Below are positions 52,633 through 61,662 of a stretch of DNA of 64,000 bases, in pieces. The notes under the pieces are model-generated. The model was not told the DNA's origin and searched no databases. It was given only the letters and a program-made list of their open reading frames with translations. Where the stretch lies: assembly GCA_031291295.1 (NCBI GenBank), contig JARLJI010000016.1:1-64000 (forward strand), written 5' to 3'. Each line of letters opens with the position of its first letter. Positions within the stretch are counted from its first letter, which is position 1. The translations under genes were made by a program, and so were the position numbers. Source of the DNA: Rhodoferax sp. (GTDB taxonomy: Bacteria; Pseudomonadota; Gammaproteobacteria; Burkholderiales; Burkholderiaceae_C).

Positions 52633-53340
52633 ATGAATCACCCTGTGAATGCCGATCCGGCCGAGTTGGCCAAATTTTCTGACCTGGCGCATCGCTGGTG
52701 GGACAAGGAGAGTGAATTCCGCCCCCTGCACCAGATCAACCCCCTGCGTCTGGAGTGGATCAACGGCTTGTCTCCCGTCGCGGGCCGGCAGGTGCTCGAT
52801 GTCGGCTGTGGCGGCGGCATCCTGGCCGACGCCATGGCCCGTCAAGGAGCCCAGGTGCTGGGGATCGATCTGGCCACGAAGGCCCTCAAAGTGGCTCAGT
52901 TGCATGCCCTGGAAGCGCAGACCCCGGACGTGCAGTACCGCGAAATCAGTGCTGAGGCGCTTGCGTTGGAGCAGCCTGGCAGTTTTGACGTGGTCACGTG
53001 CATGGAAATGCTCGAACATGTCCCCGATCCAGCCTCGGTCGTCGCGGCGTGCGCGGCGCTGGTCAAGCCAGGAGGATGGGTGTTTTTCTCGACCATCAAC
53101 CGCAACCCGAAGTCTTTTTTGCTGGCGATTGTCGGTGCCGAGTACATTCTGAACATGCTGCCGCGTGGCACCCACGAATACGCCAAGTTGATTCGCCCCG
53201 CCGAATTGGCGGGTTACTGTCGAGCTGCCGGACTGGTGCTGCGTCATACACGCGGCATGGAATACAACCCCTTGACGCAGCGGTACTGGTTGAGTGGCGA
53301 CACCAGCGTGAATTACATGTTTGCAACGCAAAAGAGCTGA
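52633..53340 (+). CDS. ubiG: Ubiquinone biosynthesis O-methyltransferase UbiG
   Basis: 235 residues. Class I SAM methyltransferase that performs both O-methylations in ubiquinone synthesis. Motif [18 protein letters not shown]; family blocks [20 protein letters not shown] at the N-terminus and [11 protein letters not shown] in motif II. The start is ATG 52633. Twelve bases precede gph; ubiG-gph is conserved in the group. Confidence 0.96.
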   Translation: MNHPVNADPAELAKFSDLAHRWWDKESEFRPLHQINPLRLEWINGLSPVAGRQVLDVGCGGGILADAMARQGAQVLGIDLATKALKVAQLHALEAQTPDVQYREISAEALALEQPGSFDVVTCMEMLEHVPDPASVVAACAALVKPGGWVFFSTINRNPKSFLLAIVGAEYILNMLPRGTHEYAKLIRPAELAGYCRAAGLVLRHTRGMEYNPLTQRYWLSGDTSVNYMFATQKS

Positions 53341-53352
53341 GGGGCCGGACGC

Positions 53353-54048
53353 ATGTTTACTAATATAGAGGCCGTGCTGTTCGACCTGGACGGCACCTTG
53401 ATCGATAGCGCGCCCGACCTTGGCGCTGCCGCTGACAAGATGAGGGTTGACCGTGGCCTGGCCTCGCTGCCGCTGGCACAGTACCGGCCCATGACGGGCG
53501 CCGGCGCTCGCGGCATGCTCGGCGTCGCCTTCGGCCTGACCCCCGAACACCCCGACTATCCGGCGCTTCGGGAAGAGTTTTTCACCAATTACGAAGCTTG
53601 CATGACGCAGCGCACCTTTGCTTTTGACGGAGTGGCCGAGCTGGTCGATGCGCTGTTGGCCCGCGGCCTAGCTTGGGGCGTGGTGACCAACAAGGCATCC
53701 CGTTTCACCGATCCCCTGACCCGCTCCATGCCGCTGTTCGCGACGGCGGGTGTCGTGATCAGCGGTGACACCACCCCCCATTCCAAGCCGCACCCTGCGC
53801 CGTTGCTGGAGGCCGCGCGGCGTTTGCGGCTGGCGCCGGAAAAGTGCGTGTATGTGGGCGATGATGAGCGTGATGTGATGGCGGGACGGGCCGCCGGCAT
53901 GGACACCGTGGCGGCAACGTACGGGTATCTGGGCAGCCGGACCGATACGACGCAATGGGGCGCGCGTGCCGCGATTGCGTCTCCGCTGCAGCTATTGCAA
54001 TTGCTGCGGGGCTTGCAATCGCCGGCAATGACCTCAAATACCGTTTGA
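53353..54048 (+). CDS. gph: Phosphoglycolate phosphatase
   Basis: 231 residues. HAD-superfamily phosphatase with motif I FDLDGTLIDSAPDLG, motif II TNKASRF and motif IV YVGDDERDVMAG. Removes 2-phosphoglycolate. Its stop TGA ends at 54048, right before the first base of the tmRNA, so the ssrA promoter must be inside this gene. Confidence 0.95.
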   Translation: MFTNIEAVLFDLDGTLIDSAPDLGAAADKMRVDRGLASLPLAQYRPMTGAGARGMLGVAFGLTPEHPDYPALREEFFTNYEACMTQRTFAFDGVAELVDALLARGLAWGVVTNKASRFTDPLTRSMPLFATAGVVISGDTTPHSKPHPAPLLEAARRLRLAPEKCVYVGDDERDVMAGRAAGMDTVAATYGYLGSRTDTTQWGARAAIASPLQLLQLLRGLQSPAMTSNTV

Positions 54049-54427
54049 GGGGCTGCACTGGTTTCGACGTGGGTACGGAATCGCTGTGGTGCATGTCGAG
54101 CTTGAGTAACGCTCGTAAAAATCGACTCAACAAACTAACTGCAAACGACGAACGTTTCGCACTCGCTGCTTAATAACCAGTGAGCCTTACAACAGCAGGC
54201 CGATGGGCTGGGCAAGGGTGCCGCAAGGCGTCCAGGCTGTAAGGTTATTCACATCGGCTGGCTTCGGACCGGGTACCTTGGTTCAGAGCGAGACAATAGG
54301 GTGCTGGCGTCCTGTGTAGCGTGCGACTGCGCGACACAGGTGGCGAGACTTAAATCAGATCGCTAAACATGTAGATCTGCGCGAAGAAGGCTTGCGGACG
54401 GGGGTTCAAATCCCCCCAGCTCCACCA
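54049..54427 (+). ncRNA. ssrA: Transfer-messenger RNA (tmRNA)
   Basis: 379 bases. The 5' GGGGCTG pairs with 3' CAGCTCC, followed by ACCA, as in an alanyl acceptor stem. GGTTCAAATCC gives the T arm. The tag frame at 54141-54173 encodes ANDERFALAA and ends in TAA, the tag known for Burkholderiales. Rescues stalled ribosomes and marks the truncated protein for proteolysis. Ends exactly at the encoded CCA. Confidence 0.97.
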
Positions 54428-54440
54428 AACGACCCGATAA

Positions 54441-54477
54441 AGGCCGCTAACAACTTATAGTTAGCGGCCTTTTTCTT
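54441..54477 (+). terminator. Rho-independent terminator of ssrA
   Basis: AGGCCGCTAAC (54441-54451) and GTTAGCGGCCT (54460-54470) form an 11-bp stem with an eight-base loop, followed by TTTTCTTTTT. Strong terminator 14 bases after the tmRNA. It may also stop the convergent aroE transcript. Confidence 0.93.
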
Positions 54478-54518
54478 TTTTACATCATCTGGTTATGGAA
54501 ATCTCACGTCCAACCATG

Positions 54519-55373
54519 TCAAAGGTCCGCAGACATCATGTTGCGCAGTTCGGATGTGATGTTCGGGCGCACGCCGAACCAGGTCTCGAACGCGGGCCGT
54601 GCCTGGTTCAGCAGCATGCCCATGCCATTGACGGTGGCGTGGCCACGCGCGCGGGCCGTGGCCAGCAACGGTGTGTCCAGTGGGGTGTACACGACATCGG
54701 ACACCAGGGCATGCCGCGGCAGCCGATTGAGCGACAGGTCGAGCGCGGACTGGCCTTTCATGCCTTGGCTGGTAGCGTTGACCAGCAAAGCCGCCCCGTC
54801 AAGTAAATCATGGCGGTCCTGCCACGGAAAGGCCTTGGCTGGCACCCCTACGTCGCGAGCCAGCGCCTGCGACTTGTCCAGGCTGCGGTTAACGACCCGG
54901 ATTTCGGTGGCACCACGCTCGGCCAGACTGACGACCACGGCACGCGCGGCACCGCCGGCGCCGATCACCGCTATCGGACCGATGTCGGCACGCCAATCGG
55001 GGAAGGCGTCGAGCAGGCACTGGATGTAGCCATAGCCATCGTTGTTGTATCCGCAGAGCTGTCCATCAGAATCGACCACGATGGTGTTGACCGCGCCCAT
55101 CTTGCGCGCCATGGGGTCGACATGGTGCAGGTACGGGATGACCGCTACCTTGTGCGGGATGGTGACGTTGCAACCGGCAAAGCCCAGCGCCGCCAGCCCC
55201 TCCAGTGCACGGGGGAGTGCCTCGGGCGCGACCGGGAGTGGGATGTAAGCGCCGGGCAGGCCATAGCGGGCCAGCCAGTGCCCATGCAGCAGCGGCGAGC
55301 GCGAATGCGAAATTGGCCAGCCCATGATGCCGGCCGTGCGAAATACCTGTCTTGCCGCGGGGGTCTTGTTCAT
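54519..55373 (-). CDS. aroE: Shikimate dehydrogenase (AroE family)
   Basis: 284 residues. SHSRSPLLHG and NVTIPHK contain the substrate Ser pair and catalytic Lys; VIGAGGAARAVV binds NADP(H); DVVYTPLDTPLL near the C-terminus. Reduces 3-dehydroshikimate or works in reverse. The ATG directly follows the stop of the CoA-transferase (TGAATG), and it ends the catabolic-looking run that begins at 63546; so it may serve a degradative route rather than aromatic biosynthesis. Confidence 0.93.
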   Translation of the reverse strand: MNKTPAARQVFRTAGIMGWPISHSRSPLLHGHWLARYGLPGAYIPLPVAPEALPRALEGLAALGFAGCNVTIPHKVAVIPYLHHVDPMARKMGAVNTIVVDSDGQLCGYNNDGYGYIQCLLDAFPDWRADIGPIAVIGAGGAARAVVVSLAERGATEIRVVNRSLDKSQALARDVGVPAKAFPWQDRHDLLDGAALLVNATSQGMKGQSALDLSLNRLPRHALVSDVVYTPLDTPLLATARARGHATVNGMGMLLNQARPAFETWFGVRPNITSELRNMMSADL

Positions 55374-56957
55374 TCAAGCCTCCGAAACCAGGAAGTGTTT
55401 GGCAGGCATGATGGCCAGTTGTGGCGCCAGGCGGGGGACGAACGCCATTTGGTCGAGTACATCTCGCTGCAGGTCGATGCCGGGGGCGATTTCGAACAGT
55501 TCCATCCCGTGAGGCGTCAGGCGAAAACTGGCGCGCTCGGTTAGGTAGAGCACTTCCTGCTTGCGTACCAGGCCTTGCGGGCCACTGTAAGTGATCTGCT
55601 CGACCTGTTTGACCAGTTTTTTTACCGAGCCCTGCTGCAGTACGCGCATCTGGCCGTCGCCGGTTTGCAGCTTCACGCCCTTGGCTGCCAGCGTGCCACA
55701 GAACACCACCTTGCGTGCGTTTTGCGCGATGTCGATAAAGCCGCCCGGGCCTACCGTGAGCCCCCCCAGGCGCGAGACGTTGACATTGCCCTGTTCGTCG
55801 AATTCGCCAAAGCCGAGGAAAGCGATGTCGAGTCCGCCACCGGCATAGAAGTCGAACTGCGTGGCAGCATCCAGCATAGCGGACGCATTGCGTGCATAGC
55901 CGAACAGCACGCCGTCCAGCAAAGTGCCGCCGTAGGTGCCGTGTTCGATGGTTTGGTAGAGGCGGTGCTGTTCGCCGCGCGCCGCAATGAGTTTGGCCAC
56001 TGCGTCGGGTACGCCGACACCGTAGTTGACCACCGGGCGGGCCTTGCCGGTGTTGAACAGCTCTTCCGCAGCGCGGCGCGCCACGGCCTGACGTTCGCTG
56101 AAGGTATCCGCCGCCGCGGCGCGCTCGGCCGCGTGGTCGGCGGCTTCGCTATGCAGGCGCGCAACACCGGACAACTCGCCGCTGAGTGCCGGGTCGAACG
56201 GGATGTCGTAGCTGGTCTGCTGCGCCGGATCCACCACGATGGCATCTACCCAGGCGGCCGGAATGCGCACTTCGCGCGCCGTCAGGGCGCCGTGCGGCAG
56301 GCGTTCTTTTACCTGAACGATGACCTTGCCGCCGCTGTTGCGCGCGGCCAGCGCCAGTGATTGCGCGTCGAGGTTGGCGGCCTCGTGCTCGAAGCTGATA
56401 TTGCCATCCTCGTCGGCGGCGCTGGCCCGTACCAGTGCGATGTGAATGGGAAAGGGCTTGTAGCGGAGGTATTCGCGCCCGTCCATCTGCACCACTTCTG
56501 CGAGGTCGTCGCGCGCGCTCTTGTTCATCTTGCCGCCGCCCTGACGCGGGTCGCAGACTGTGCCGAGCCCAACGTGAGTGAACAGGCCGGGCCGCCCGGC
56601 GCCAATCTCGCGCATCAACTGGCTGGAGACGCCCCCGGGCAGAATGTAGGCCTCGATCTTCTCTTCTTCGGCGAGACGCTGCATCGTCGGCGACCAGACC
56701 CAGTGGCCACCGATCACGCGCTTGACCAGGCCCTCGTGCGCGAAGCAGTTCACGCCCTTGGTCTTTTTGTCGCCAATGCCCAGTGCATGCACCATGGTCA
56801 GCTTGCGCGGGCGCTGCGTCGCCAGAAAGCGCGCCTGAACGGCCTCGAACAGGCAGGTCGCCTCCATCAGGCCGCCGCCGCCGCCCATCAGGCCCACGGT
56901 GTCACCGTCATTGATCAGATTTGCGGCTTCGGCCGCCGTCATGAATTTGCTGCTCAT
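55374..56957 (-). CDS. Family I CoA-transferase (acetate/propionate CoA-transferase type)
   Basis: 527 residues carrying both alpha and beta halves in one chain. N-terminal GDTVGLMGGGGGLMEATCLF is the glycine loop; the catalytic Glu is likely in TIEHGTYGG (about residue 335). Transfers CoA between short-chain acids through a glutamyl-CoA. The start is ATG 56955-56957, six bases after AGGTG; a GTG three codons earlier is weaker. Six bases after the acyl-CoA dehydrogenase. The acid is unknown. Confidence 0.9.
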   Translation of the reverse strand: MSSKFMTAAEAANLINDGDTVGLMGGGGGLMEATCLFEAVQARFLATQRPRKLTMVHALGIGDKKTKGVNCFAHEGLVKRVIGGHWVWSPTMQRLAEEEKIEAYILPGGVSSQLMREIGAGRPGLFTHVGLGTVCDPRQGGGKMNKSARDDLAEVVQMDGREYLRYKPFPIHIALVRASAADEDGNISFEHEAANLDAQSLALAARNSGGKVIVQVKERLPHGALTAREVRIPAAWVDAIVVDPAQQTSYDIPFDPALSGELSGVARLHSEAADHAAERAAAADTFSERQAVARRAAEELFNTGKARPVVNYGVGVPDAVAKLIAARGEQHRLYQTIEHGTYGGTLLDGVLFGYARNASAMLDAATQFDFYAGGGLDIAFLGFGEFDEQGNVNVSRLGGLTVGPGGFIDIAQNARKVVFCGTLAAKGVKLQTGDGQMRVLQQGSVKKLVKQVEQITYSGPQGLVRKQEVLYLTERASFRLTPHGMELFEIAPGIDLQRDVLDQMAFVPRLAPQLAIMPAKHFLVSEA

Positions 56958-56962
56958 CTTGA

Positions 56963-58123
56963 TCACCTGTTCACATCAAACAAGGCCGCACCCTTTTTCA
57001 TCACACTTTTGGCGACGACCGTGCGGTGGATTTCGCTGGTGCCGTCGAAAATGCGGTAGATGCGTGCGTCGCGGTAGTACCGCTCGATTGGCAGTTCCTT
57101 GCAAAAACCCATGCCGCCAAAAATCTGCACGGCGCGGTCCACCACGCGGCCCAGGGTTTCGGCGGCGTACACCTTGACCATGGCAATCTGTTCGCGTGCG
57201 TCGTGTCCCTGGTCCAGCATCCAGGCGGCGTTGTAGACCATCCAGCGTGCGGCGTTGATCTCGATCACGCTGTCGGCCAGCATCTGCTGGATCATTTGGA
57301 AGTCGCCAATCTTGGTGTTGAACTGCTTGCGCTCATTGGTGTAATCCACCATCAGTTCGCAGACATGGCTGGCCTTGCCGACGGCGCGTGCGCCGACCTG
57401 GGCCAGGCGCACCACATTGAGTGCGCTCATGGCCAGTTTGAAGCCCTGGCCTTCTGCACCCAGCAGCGCCAGCGGCTCCAGCGGGACGTTGTCGAAGAAC
57501 AGCTCCAGGTGCGGTGTGCCGCGAATGCCCATCATCTTCTGGTCCTTGCCAACGGTGAAACCAGGTAGGCCCTTGTCGACCATGAACATCGAGATTTCCT
57601 TCTCGCCGGTCTTGGCGGAGACGAGGAAGAAGTCCGACCACTCACCGTCGCTGATGAAGTGCTTGCTGCCGTTGAGCACCCAGCCGGTGTCCGTCTTCCT
57701 GGCATGAGTCTTGATGCCGGCCGCATCAGATCCGGCGCCCGATTCGGTGATGGTGATGGCGCAGGTGCGCTGGCCTGCGACGGTGGGTTTCAGCCAGCGC
57801 TCGACCTGGTCGCCCTTGCAATGCAGCAGCGGCTCATAAATGTTGCCAAAGGCGCGGCGGATCAGGATGTCGGTGGTGTGACCGAACTGCTCCTCGCACA
57901 GGATGCGGTCCAGCGCGCTGAGGCCGCCACCACCGAGTTCGACTGGCATGTTCATCGCGTAGAGGCCGAGTTGCTTTGATTTCTCGTGCACGGCCTGCGC
58001 CTTGGCCTTATCCAGGAAGCCGTTGTTTTCAATTTCGTCTTCGAGCGGCTTGAGTTCTTCGGCGATGAAGCGACGCACGGTGTCGATCATCATTTTCTGT
58101 TCTTCGTTGAGGGAAAAATCCAT
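56963..58123 (-). CDS. Acyl-CoA dehydrogenase
   Basis: 386 residues of standard length. FAD motif CAITITESGAGSDAAG, WVLNGSKHFISDGEWSDF, and C-terminal QIFGGMGFCKELPIERYYRD with RIFDGTSEIHR. The start is ATG 58121-58123 after GGAGAAC. Introduces a double bond into an acyl-CoA; paired here with a CoA-transferase. The 178 bases before it contain an inverted repeat CGCGCTG-N6-CAGCGCG (58201-58220) but no gene. Confidence 0.93.
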   Translation of the reverse strand: MDFSLNEEQKMMIDTVRRFIAEELKPLEDEIENNGFLDKAKAQAVHEKSKQLGLYAMNMPVELGGGGLSALDRILCEEQFGHTTDILIRRAFGNIYEPLLHCKGDQVERWLKPTVAGQRTCAITITESGAGSDAAGIKTHARKTDTGWVLNGSKHFISDGEWSDFFLVSAKTGEKEISMFMVDKGLPGFTVGKDQKMMGIRGTPHLELFFDNVPLEPLALLGAEGQGFKLAMSALNVVRLAQVGARAVGKASHVCELMVDYTNERKQFNTKIGDFQMIQQMLADSVIEINAARWMVYNAAWMLDQGHDAREQIAMVKVYAAETLGRVVDRAVQIFGGMGFCKELPIERYYRDARIYRIFDGTSEIHRTVVAKSVMKKGAALFDVNR

Positions 58124-58301
58124 GGTGTTCTCCAGAGGTGATTCAGGGTTGATGAGGCAGGCCATGCCATTCGGCGTGGCGTGAGGTCAAGGCTGCATCA
58201 CGCGCTGCTGAACCAGCGCGCACCAAAGAAGAAGGGCAAACGGGAGGACGAATGAAAGTAACAGGGCATGGCGGGCTCCCTCTAAATCCGGCGGGTGCGG
58301 T

Positions 58302-59099
58302 TCAGGCGTTCGGCTCAAGAAACGCGCGGCTCGCGGTCAGGCACTGGCGCGCCCACTCGGTCTGGCCAAACTGCGCCATGCGGTCGAAATGCACCACCTC
58401 GACGCTCACCGGCAGGTCGGACGGCAGCGCATCGAACAGGCCACTAACGTCTATCGTGCCCTCGCCGGGCAGCAGGCGCTCGCAGCGGGCGGTGTGAATC
58501 ATCTGCTCGGTCGTGAAATGCGTGCCGGCCTCGGCGTCGCAAATTTGCGCATAGTGCAGCAACTCGCGCGGGATGGCACGTACGTCGTCCAGCGTGGTGC
58601 GGGAGCGGCCAAAGTGCAAGGCATCAACCAGGATGCCGGCGTTGGCCGGCTGGCCGGCCACCTTGATGATGCGCAGCGCCGACTTCACGTCGGGCACGGC
58701 GGTCCAGGGCATGAATTCCAGGTCAGCCGTCATGCCGTAGGGCTGCATCAATTCGCACAGCCGCGCATAGCCTTCGCTCAGGCGCGCCTCAATGGTGTCG
58801 TCGCCGGCCACCAACACGGCCTTGGCTTTCAGCGCGGCGCCGGCTTCCAGCAGCGGCACATAGGCGCGCGCATCGAAGCCTTCGCCTATGCGGATGATTT
58901 CCAGGTCGAAGATGCCGACGCCGCTGTCCTTTTGCGCCGCCAGCGTTTCGCGCAGCACCTCGGGCTGGCCAATCAGAAACTGTTGCGGCGCGCCGGCGGC
59001 GTTAGGTAGCAGCCGCAAACCTACATGGGCGTACCCCAGCTCACCTGCCAGTCGGATGGATTGCGCCGGCGTGAGCGTGTATGAGGTCAGGTAGGACAT
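58302..59099 (-). CDS. TIM-barrel isomerase/dehydratase (AP endonuclease 2 family)
   Basis: 265 residues from ATG 59097-59099. Candidate metal ligands: Glu in ADLEFMPW, Asp and His in LVDALHFGRSR, Gln in YAQICDAEAG and Glu in SVEVVHFD. The fold covers xylose isomerase-like epimerases and 3-dehydroshikimate dehydratases (AsbF, QuiC). With two shikimate dehydrogenase-like genes in the same cluster, a dehydratase is a fair guess. A longer upstream frame runs through a repeat and is not real. Confidence 0.85.
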   Translation of the reverse strand: MSYLTSYTLTPAQSIRLAGELGYAHVGLRLLPNAAGAPQQFLIGQPEVLRETLAAQKDSGVGIFDLEIIRIGEGFDARAYVPLLEAGAALKAKAVLVAGDDTIEARLSEGYARLCELMQPYGMTADLEFMPWTAVPDVKSALRIIKVAGQPANAGILVDALHFGRSRTTLDDVRAIPRELLHYAQICDAEAGTHFTTEQMIHTARCERLLPGEGTIDVSGLFDALPSDLPVSVEVVHFDRMAQFGQTEWARQCLTASRAFLEPNA

Positions 59100-59107
59100 G
59101 GAATAGA

Positions 59108-59195
59108 TACGTGCCCCCACGCTTGTCGCTTCGCGTACTGCGCTGCCCCCTGAGAGGGCCACGCCTTGCTTGGAGCGGCCCGGCCCGGCGGCGTT
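59108..59195. repeat. Comamonadaceae intergenic repeat
   Basis: Contains CTTGTCGCTTCGCGTACTGC, then GCTGCCCCCTGAGAGGGCC and GGAGCGGCCCGGCCCGGCGG. I know this string from memory as a recurrent spacer in Comamonadaceae. It fills the space between the NIPSNAP and TIM-barrel genes. The middle forms a CCCCCTGAGAGGG hairpin with a mismatch. Confidence 0.65.
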
Positions 59196-59206
59196 CATTT
59201 GCGCGC

Positions 59207-59833
59207 TCACTTCAGCGGCGACACGGCGGTCGACAAGGCGATGCTGGACACCATGTTGGTCGTCAGCCAGGCCGGGCCGCCCTTGGGCGGCCAGATGCCT
59301 TGCGCGACCGCGTCGGTTCTGGCCTGGCTGCGCGCGTCCAGCGTGGGGTAGGCCCAGATATTGGTGAAGCGCAGCGGCCCGTCCAGCGCGACCATGGCGA
59401 CGATGCAGGGCGAGAGTTTTTCGCGTAACGGCACATACTGCTCCCACAGGTCGATGGTGGGCTGCATGCCGCCGGGCTTGATGCCATAGCTGCGGATTTC
59501 GTACACCGGGCCTTTGACGCCGGATTCGGCGCTCGGGCGCACTGGCTTCATCCACGGAAAACCATGGTAGCTGTGCTGCTCCAGGCTCTGGAAGATTTCG
59601 CCGCAACCGAAGGGGTTGGCGCTTTGCTGGGTGCGCTTACGTTCGGCCTGCAGTGTGGCCAGGTCGGCGAAGCCGCGCAGCACGATCATCTGGTTGAGCT
59701 GGCCAATGTCGGTGAACCAGCTGCCTAGCAATTCGCCTTGGGCGTCAGCGGCGGTGGCGAAGGTCTGTACGTTGATGGCGGCTTGGCCTGCGGTACCGAA
59801 GGGCAGGGTCAAGGTGGCGAGTTCGTAATGCAT
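59207..59833 (-). CDS. NIPSNAP-family protein
   Basis: 208 residues, two ferredoxin-like NIPSNAP repeats: LATLTLPFGTAGQAAINVQT in the first and VYEIRSYGIKPGGMQPTIDL in the second. These small dimeric-type proteins are often found in catabolic operons; the biochemical role is not known. Start at ATG 59831-59833. Followed by the repeat at 59108, preceded by the flavoprotein gene. Confidence 0.86.
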   Translation of the reverse strand: MHYELATLTLPFGTAGQAAINVQTFATAADAQGELLGSWFTDIGQLNQMIVLRGFADLATLQAERKRTQQSANPFGCGEIFQSLEQHSYHGFPWMKPVRPSAESGVKGPVYEIRSYGIKPGGMQPTIDLWEQYVPLREKLSPCIVAMVALDGPLRFTNIWAYPTLDARSQARTDAVAQGIWPPKGGPAWLTTNMVSSIALSTAVSPLK

Positions 59834-59887
59834 TGTTCTGGGTCTCAGGTTGGTGATTACTATCAAAATAAGAGCGGCATGCGCTTA

Positions 59888-61642
59888 TCAATCAATGGCT
59901 GCGCCCTTTTTTTCTTCTAAAGATGCGTCCAAAGCGACTCCCGCCGCGTGGTGTGCTGCGATGAAACCGAAGGTCATGGCTGGCCCCAGCGTGATGCCGC
60001 CGCTGGGGTAATTGCCGCCCATCACGCTGGCCATGTCGTTGCCGCCGGCGTACAGGCCGGCAATGGGTTGGCCCGCATTGTTCAGCACCTGTGCGCTGGC
60101 GTTAACGTGCAACCCCGCAAAAGTCCCCAGGCTGCCGGGCACCACCCTGACGGCATAGAACGGGCCGCGCTCAATCGGCGCCATGCAGGGGTTGGGATGG
60201 CCCGCACTGGCATCACCCTGGATGCGGTTGTAGGGTGTCTCGCCCTTGGCAAATTCGGTGTCCCGACCTTGCCGCGCCTGCTGGTTGTAGCGCAGCACGG
60301 TTTCTTTCAGGCGGTCGGCGTCGATGCCGCATGCCTGTGCCAGCCCGGCGACTGTTTGGCCGCGCATGAGGTAGCCACTTTTTAGCATGCCTTGCAAGGG
60401 CATCGGTGCCGGCTTGACCGCGCCGAGTCCATAGCGGCGGATGAAAGCGTGATCGCAAACCAGCCAGGCTTCGACCGGCGTTCCTGCGGGTGTGACTTTG
60501 AGTAGTTCGGTGATGAAGTCGTAATACGAATCGGCTTCGTTGGTGAAGCGCCTGCCGGCCCCGGTGACGGCGATCAGTCCCGGCTTGGCGCGCTCGATCA
60601 GGTGCGGGAAATGTGCCACGCTGCCATCCCGGCGCGGCACCAGCGACACCGGTGCCAGCGCCGCGGCCTGTACCAAGTCGCGCGCCACCACACCGCCCAC
60701 GCCTTCGCCTAAGCGCAGCCCGTCGCCGGTATTGCCACGGGAGGCAGCTGACCAGTGTTCCTGTCCGGTGGGCGCATGGGGCAACAACTCCATCTTGCGC
60801 GCCACATCGTGCGGGAAGCCGCCGCAGGCGAGCAGCACGCCGTGCGTGGCGTGAATCTCGATGTCGCCCTCGGGCGAGCCGACCACGGCGCCGGTGACCC
60901 GGCCATCACGTGTGAGCAGGCGGCGCGCCGGGCTGTTGACGCGAATCTCCACGCCGGTTTCGAAGGCCGAGGCCGCCAAACCTGCAACCAGTGCATTACC
61001 GTTGACCAGGCGCATGCCGCGCCGATGCACCATCAGGTCGTGCCAGTGGCGCAGCACCCGTTTGACTACATACCAGAACGAGGCCGGCTTACGCATCGCA
61101 TTCAGAAAATGCCGAAGCTCGGCGCCCGAGGCGATGCCCATGCCCCATAGCGTGGTTTCTGGCAGCGGCGGCTTCAATTGCGCGATCCGACGGCCCAGCC
61201 GGCGCCCATCAAACGGTGCTGCGCAGATGGAGCGTCCGCCCAAGGCCGCATCGGGCGTACGGCCATGAAAGTCGGGAATACCGTTACCGTCGATGAACTG
61301 CAGGACGGCCTTTGAGCGGAAGAACTCGACCATGCGCGGGCCGCTGTCCAAAAAGGCACGGACGCGGGCCTCGTCAAACTTCTCGCCAAGCTCGTGGCGC
61401 AAGTAGGACAGGGGTTTTGCGATCTCCTCCGTGAGGCCGGCCGCGGTGGCGAGCGGATTGCGCGGAATCCACATCCAGCCCCCGGACCAGGCGGTGGTGC
61501 CGCCATAGTGCGGGTCTTTTTCCACGACCAGCACCTTCAGGCCCAGCGCGGCCGCGGTCACGGCGGCAGACAGGCCGCCCGCCCCGGAGCCGATCACGAG
61601 CAGGTCACAGGTCACCGGGTTGTCGTGGCTGCTGGAGGTCAT
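59888..61642 (-). CDS. KstD/fumarate-reductase type FAD-dependent oxidoreductase
   Basis: 584 residues. N-terminal FAD motif VIGSGAGGLSAAVTAAALG with VEKDPHYGGTTAWSGG; C-terminal GGNDMASVMGGNYPSGG and TLGPAMTFGFIAAHHAAG as in 3-ketosteroid delta-1-dehydrogenases. Such enzymes desaturate a ring next to a carbonyl. No haem motif and no signal peptide. In this context it may dehydrogenate a cyclic ketone or acid; steroid as substrate is not supported by other genes. Confidence 0.9.
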   Translation of the reverse strand: MTSSSHDNPVTCDLLVIGSGAGGLSAAVTAAALGLKVLVVEKDPHYGGTTAWSGGWMWIPRNPLATAAGLTEEIAKPLSYLRHELGEKFDEARVRAFLDSGPRMVEFFRSKAVLQFIDGNGIPDFHGRTPDAALGGRSICAAPFDGRRLGRRIAQLKPPLPETTLWGMGIASGAELRHFLNAMRKPASFWYVVKRVLRHWHDLMVHRRGMRLVNGNALVAGLAASAFETGVEIRVNSPARRLLTRDGRVTGAVVGSPEGDIEIHATHGVLLACGGFPHDVARKMELLPHAPTGQEHWSAASRGNTGDGLRLGEGVGGVVARDLVQAAALAPVSLVPRRDGSVAHFPHLIERAKPGLIAVTGAGRRFTNEADSYYDFITELLKVTPAGTPVEAWLVCDHAFIRRYGLGAVKPAPMPLQGMLKSGYLMRGQTVAGLAQACGIDADRLKETVLRYNQQARQGRDTEFAKGETPYNRIQGDASAGHPNPCMAPIERGPFYAVRVVPGSLGTFAGLHVNASAQVLNNAGQPIAGLYAGGNDMASVMGGNYPSGGITLGPAMTFGFIAAHHAAGVALDASLEEKKGAAID

Positions 61643-61662
61643 GAATCGGACGCATGTGGCGC

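Noticed and set aside
54428..54518. Integration site at the tmRNA 3' end
   Set aside because: ssrA is a common target, but the following sequence is a normal terminator and aroE; no integrase or repeated ssrA end was seen.
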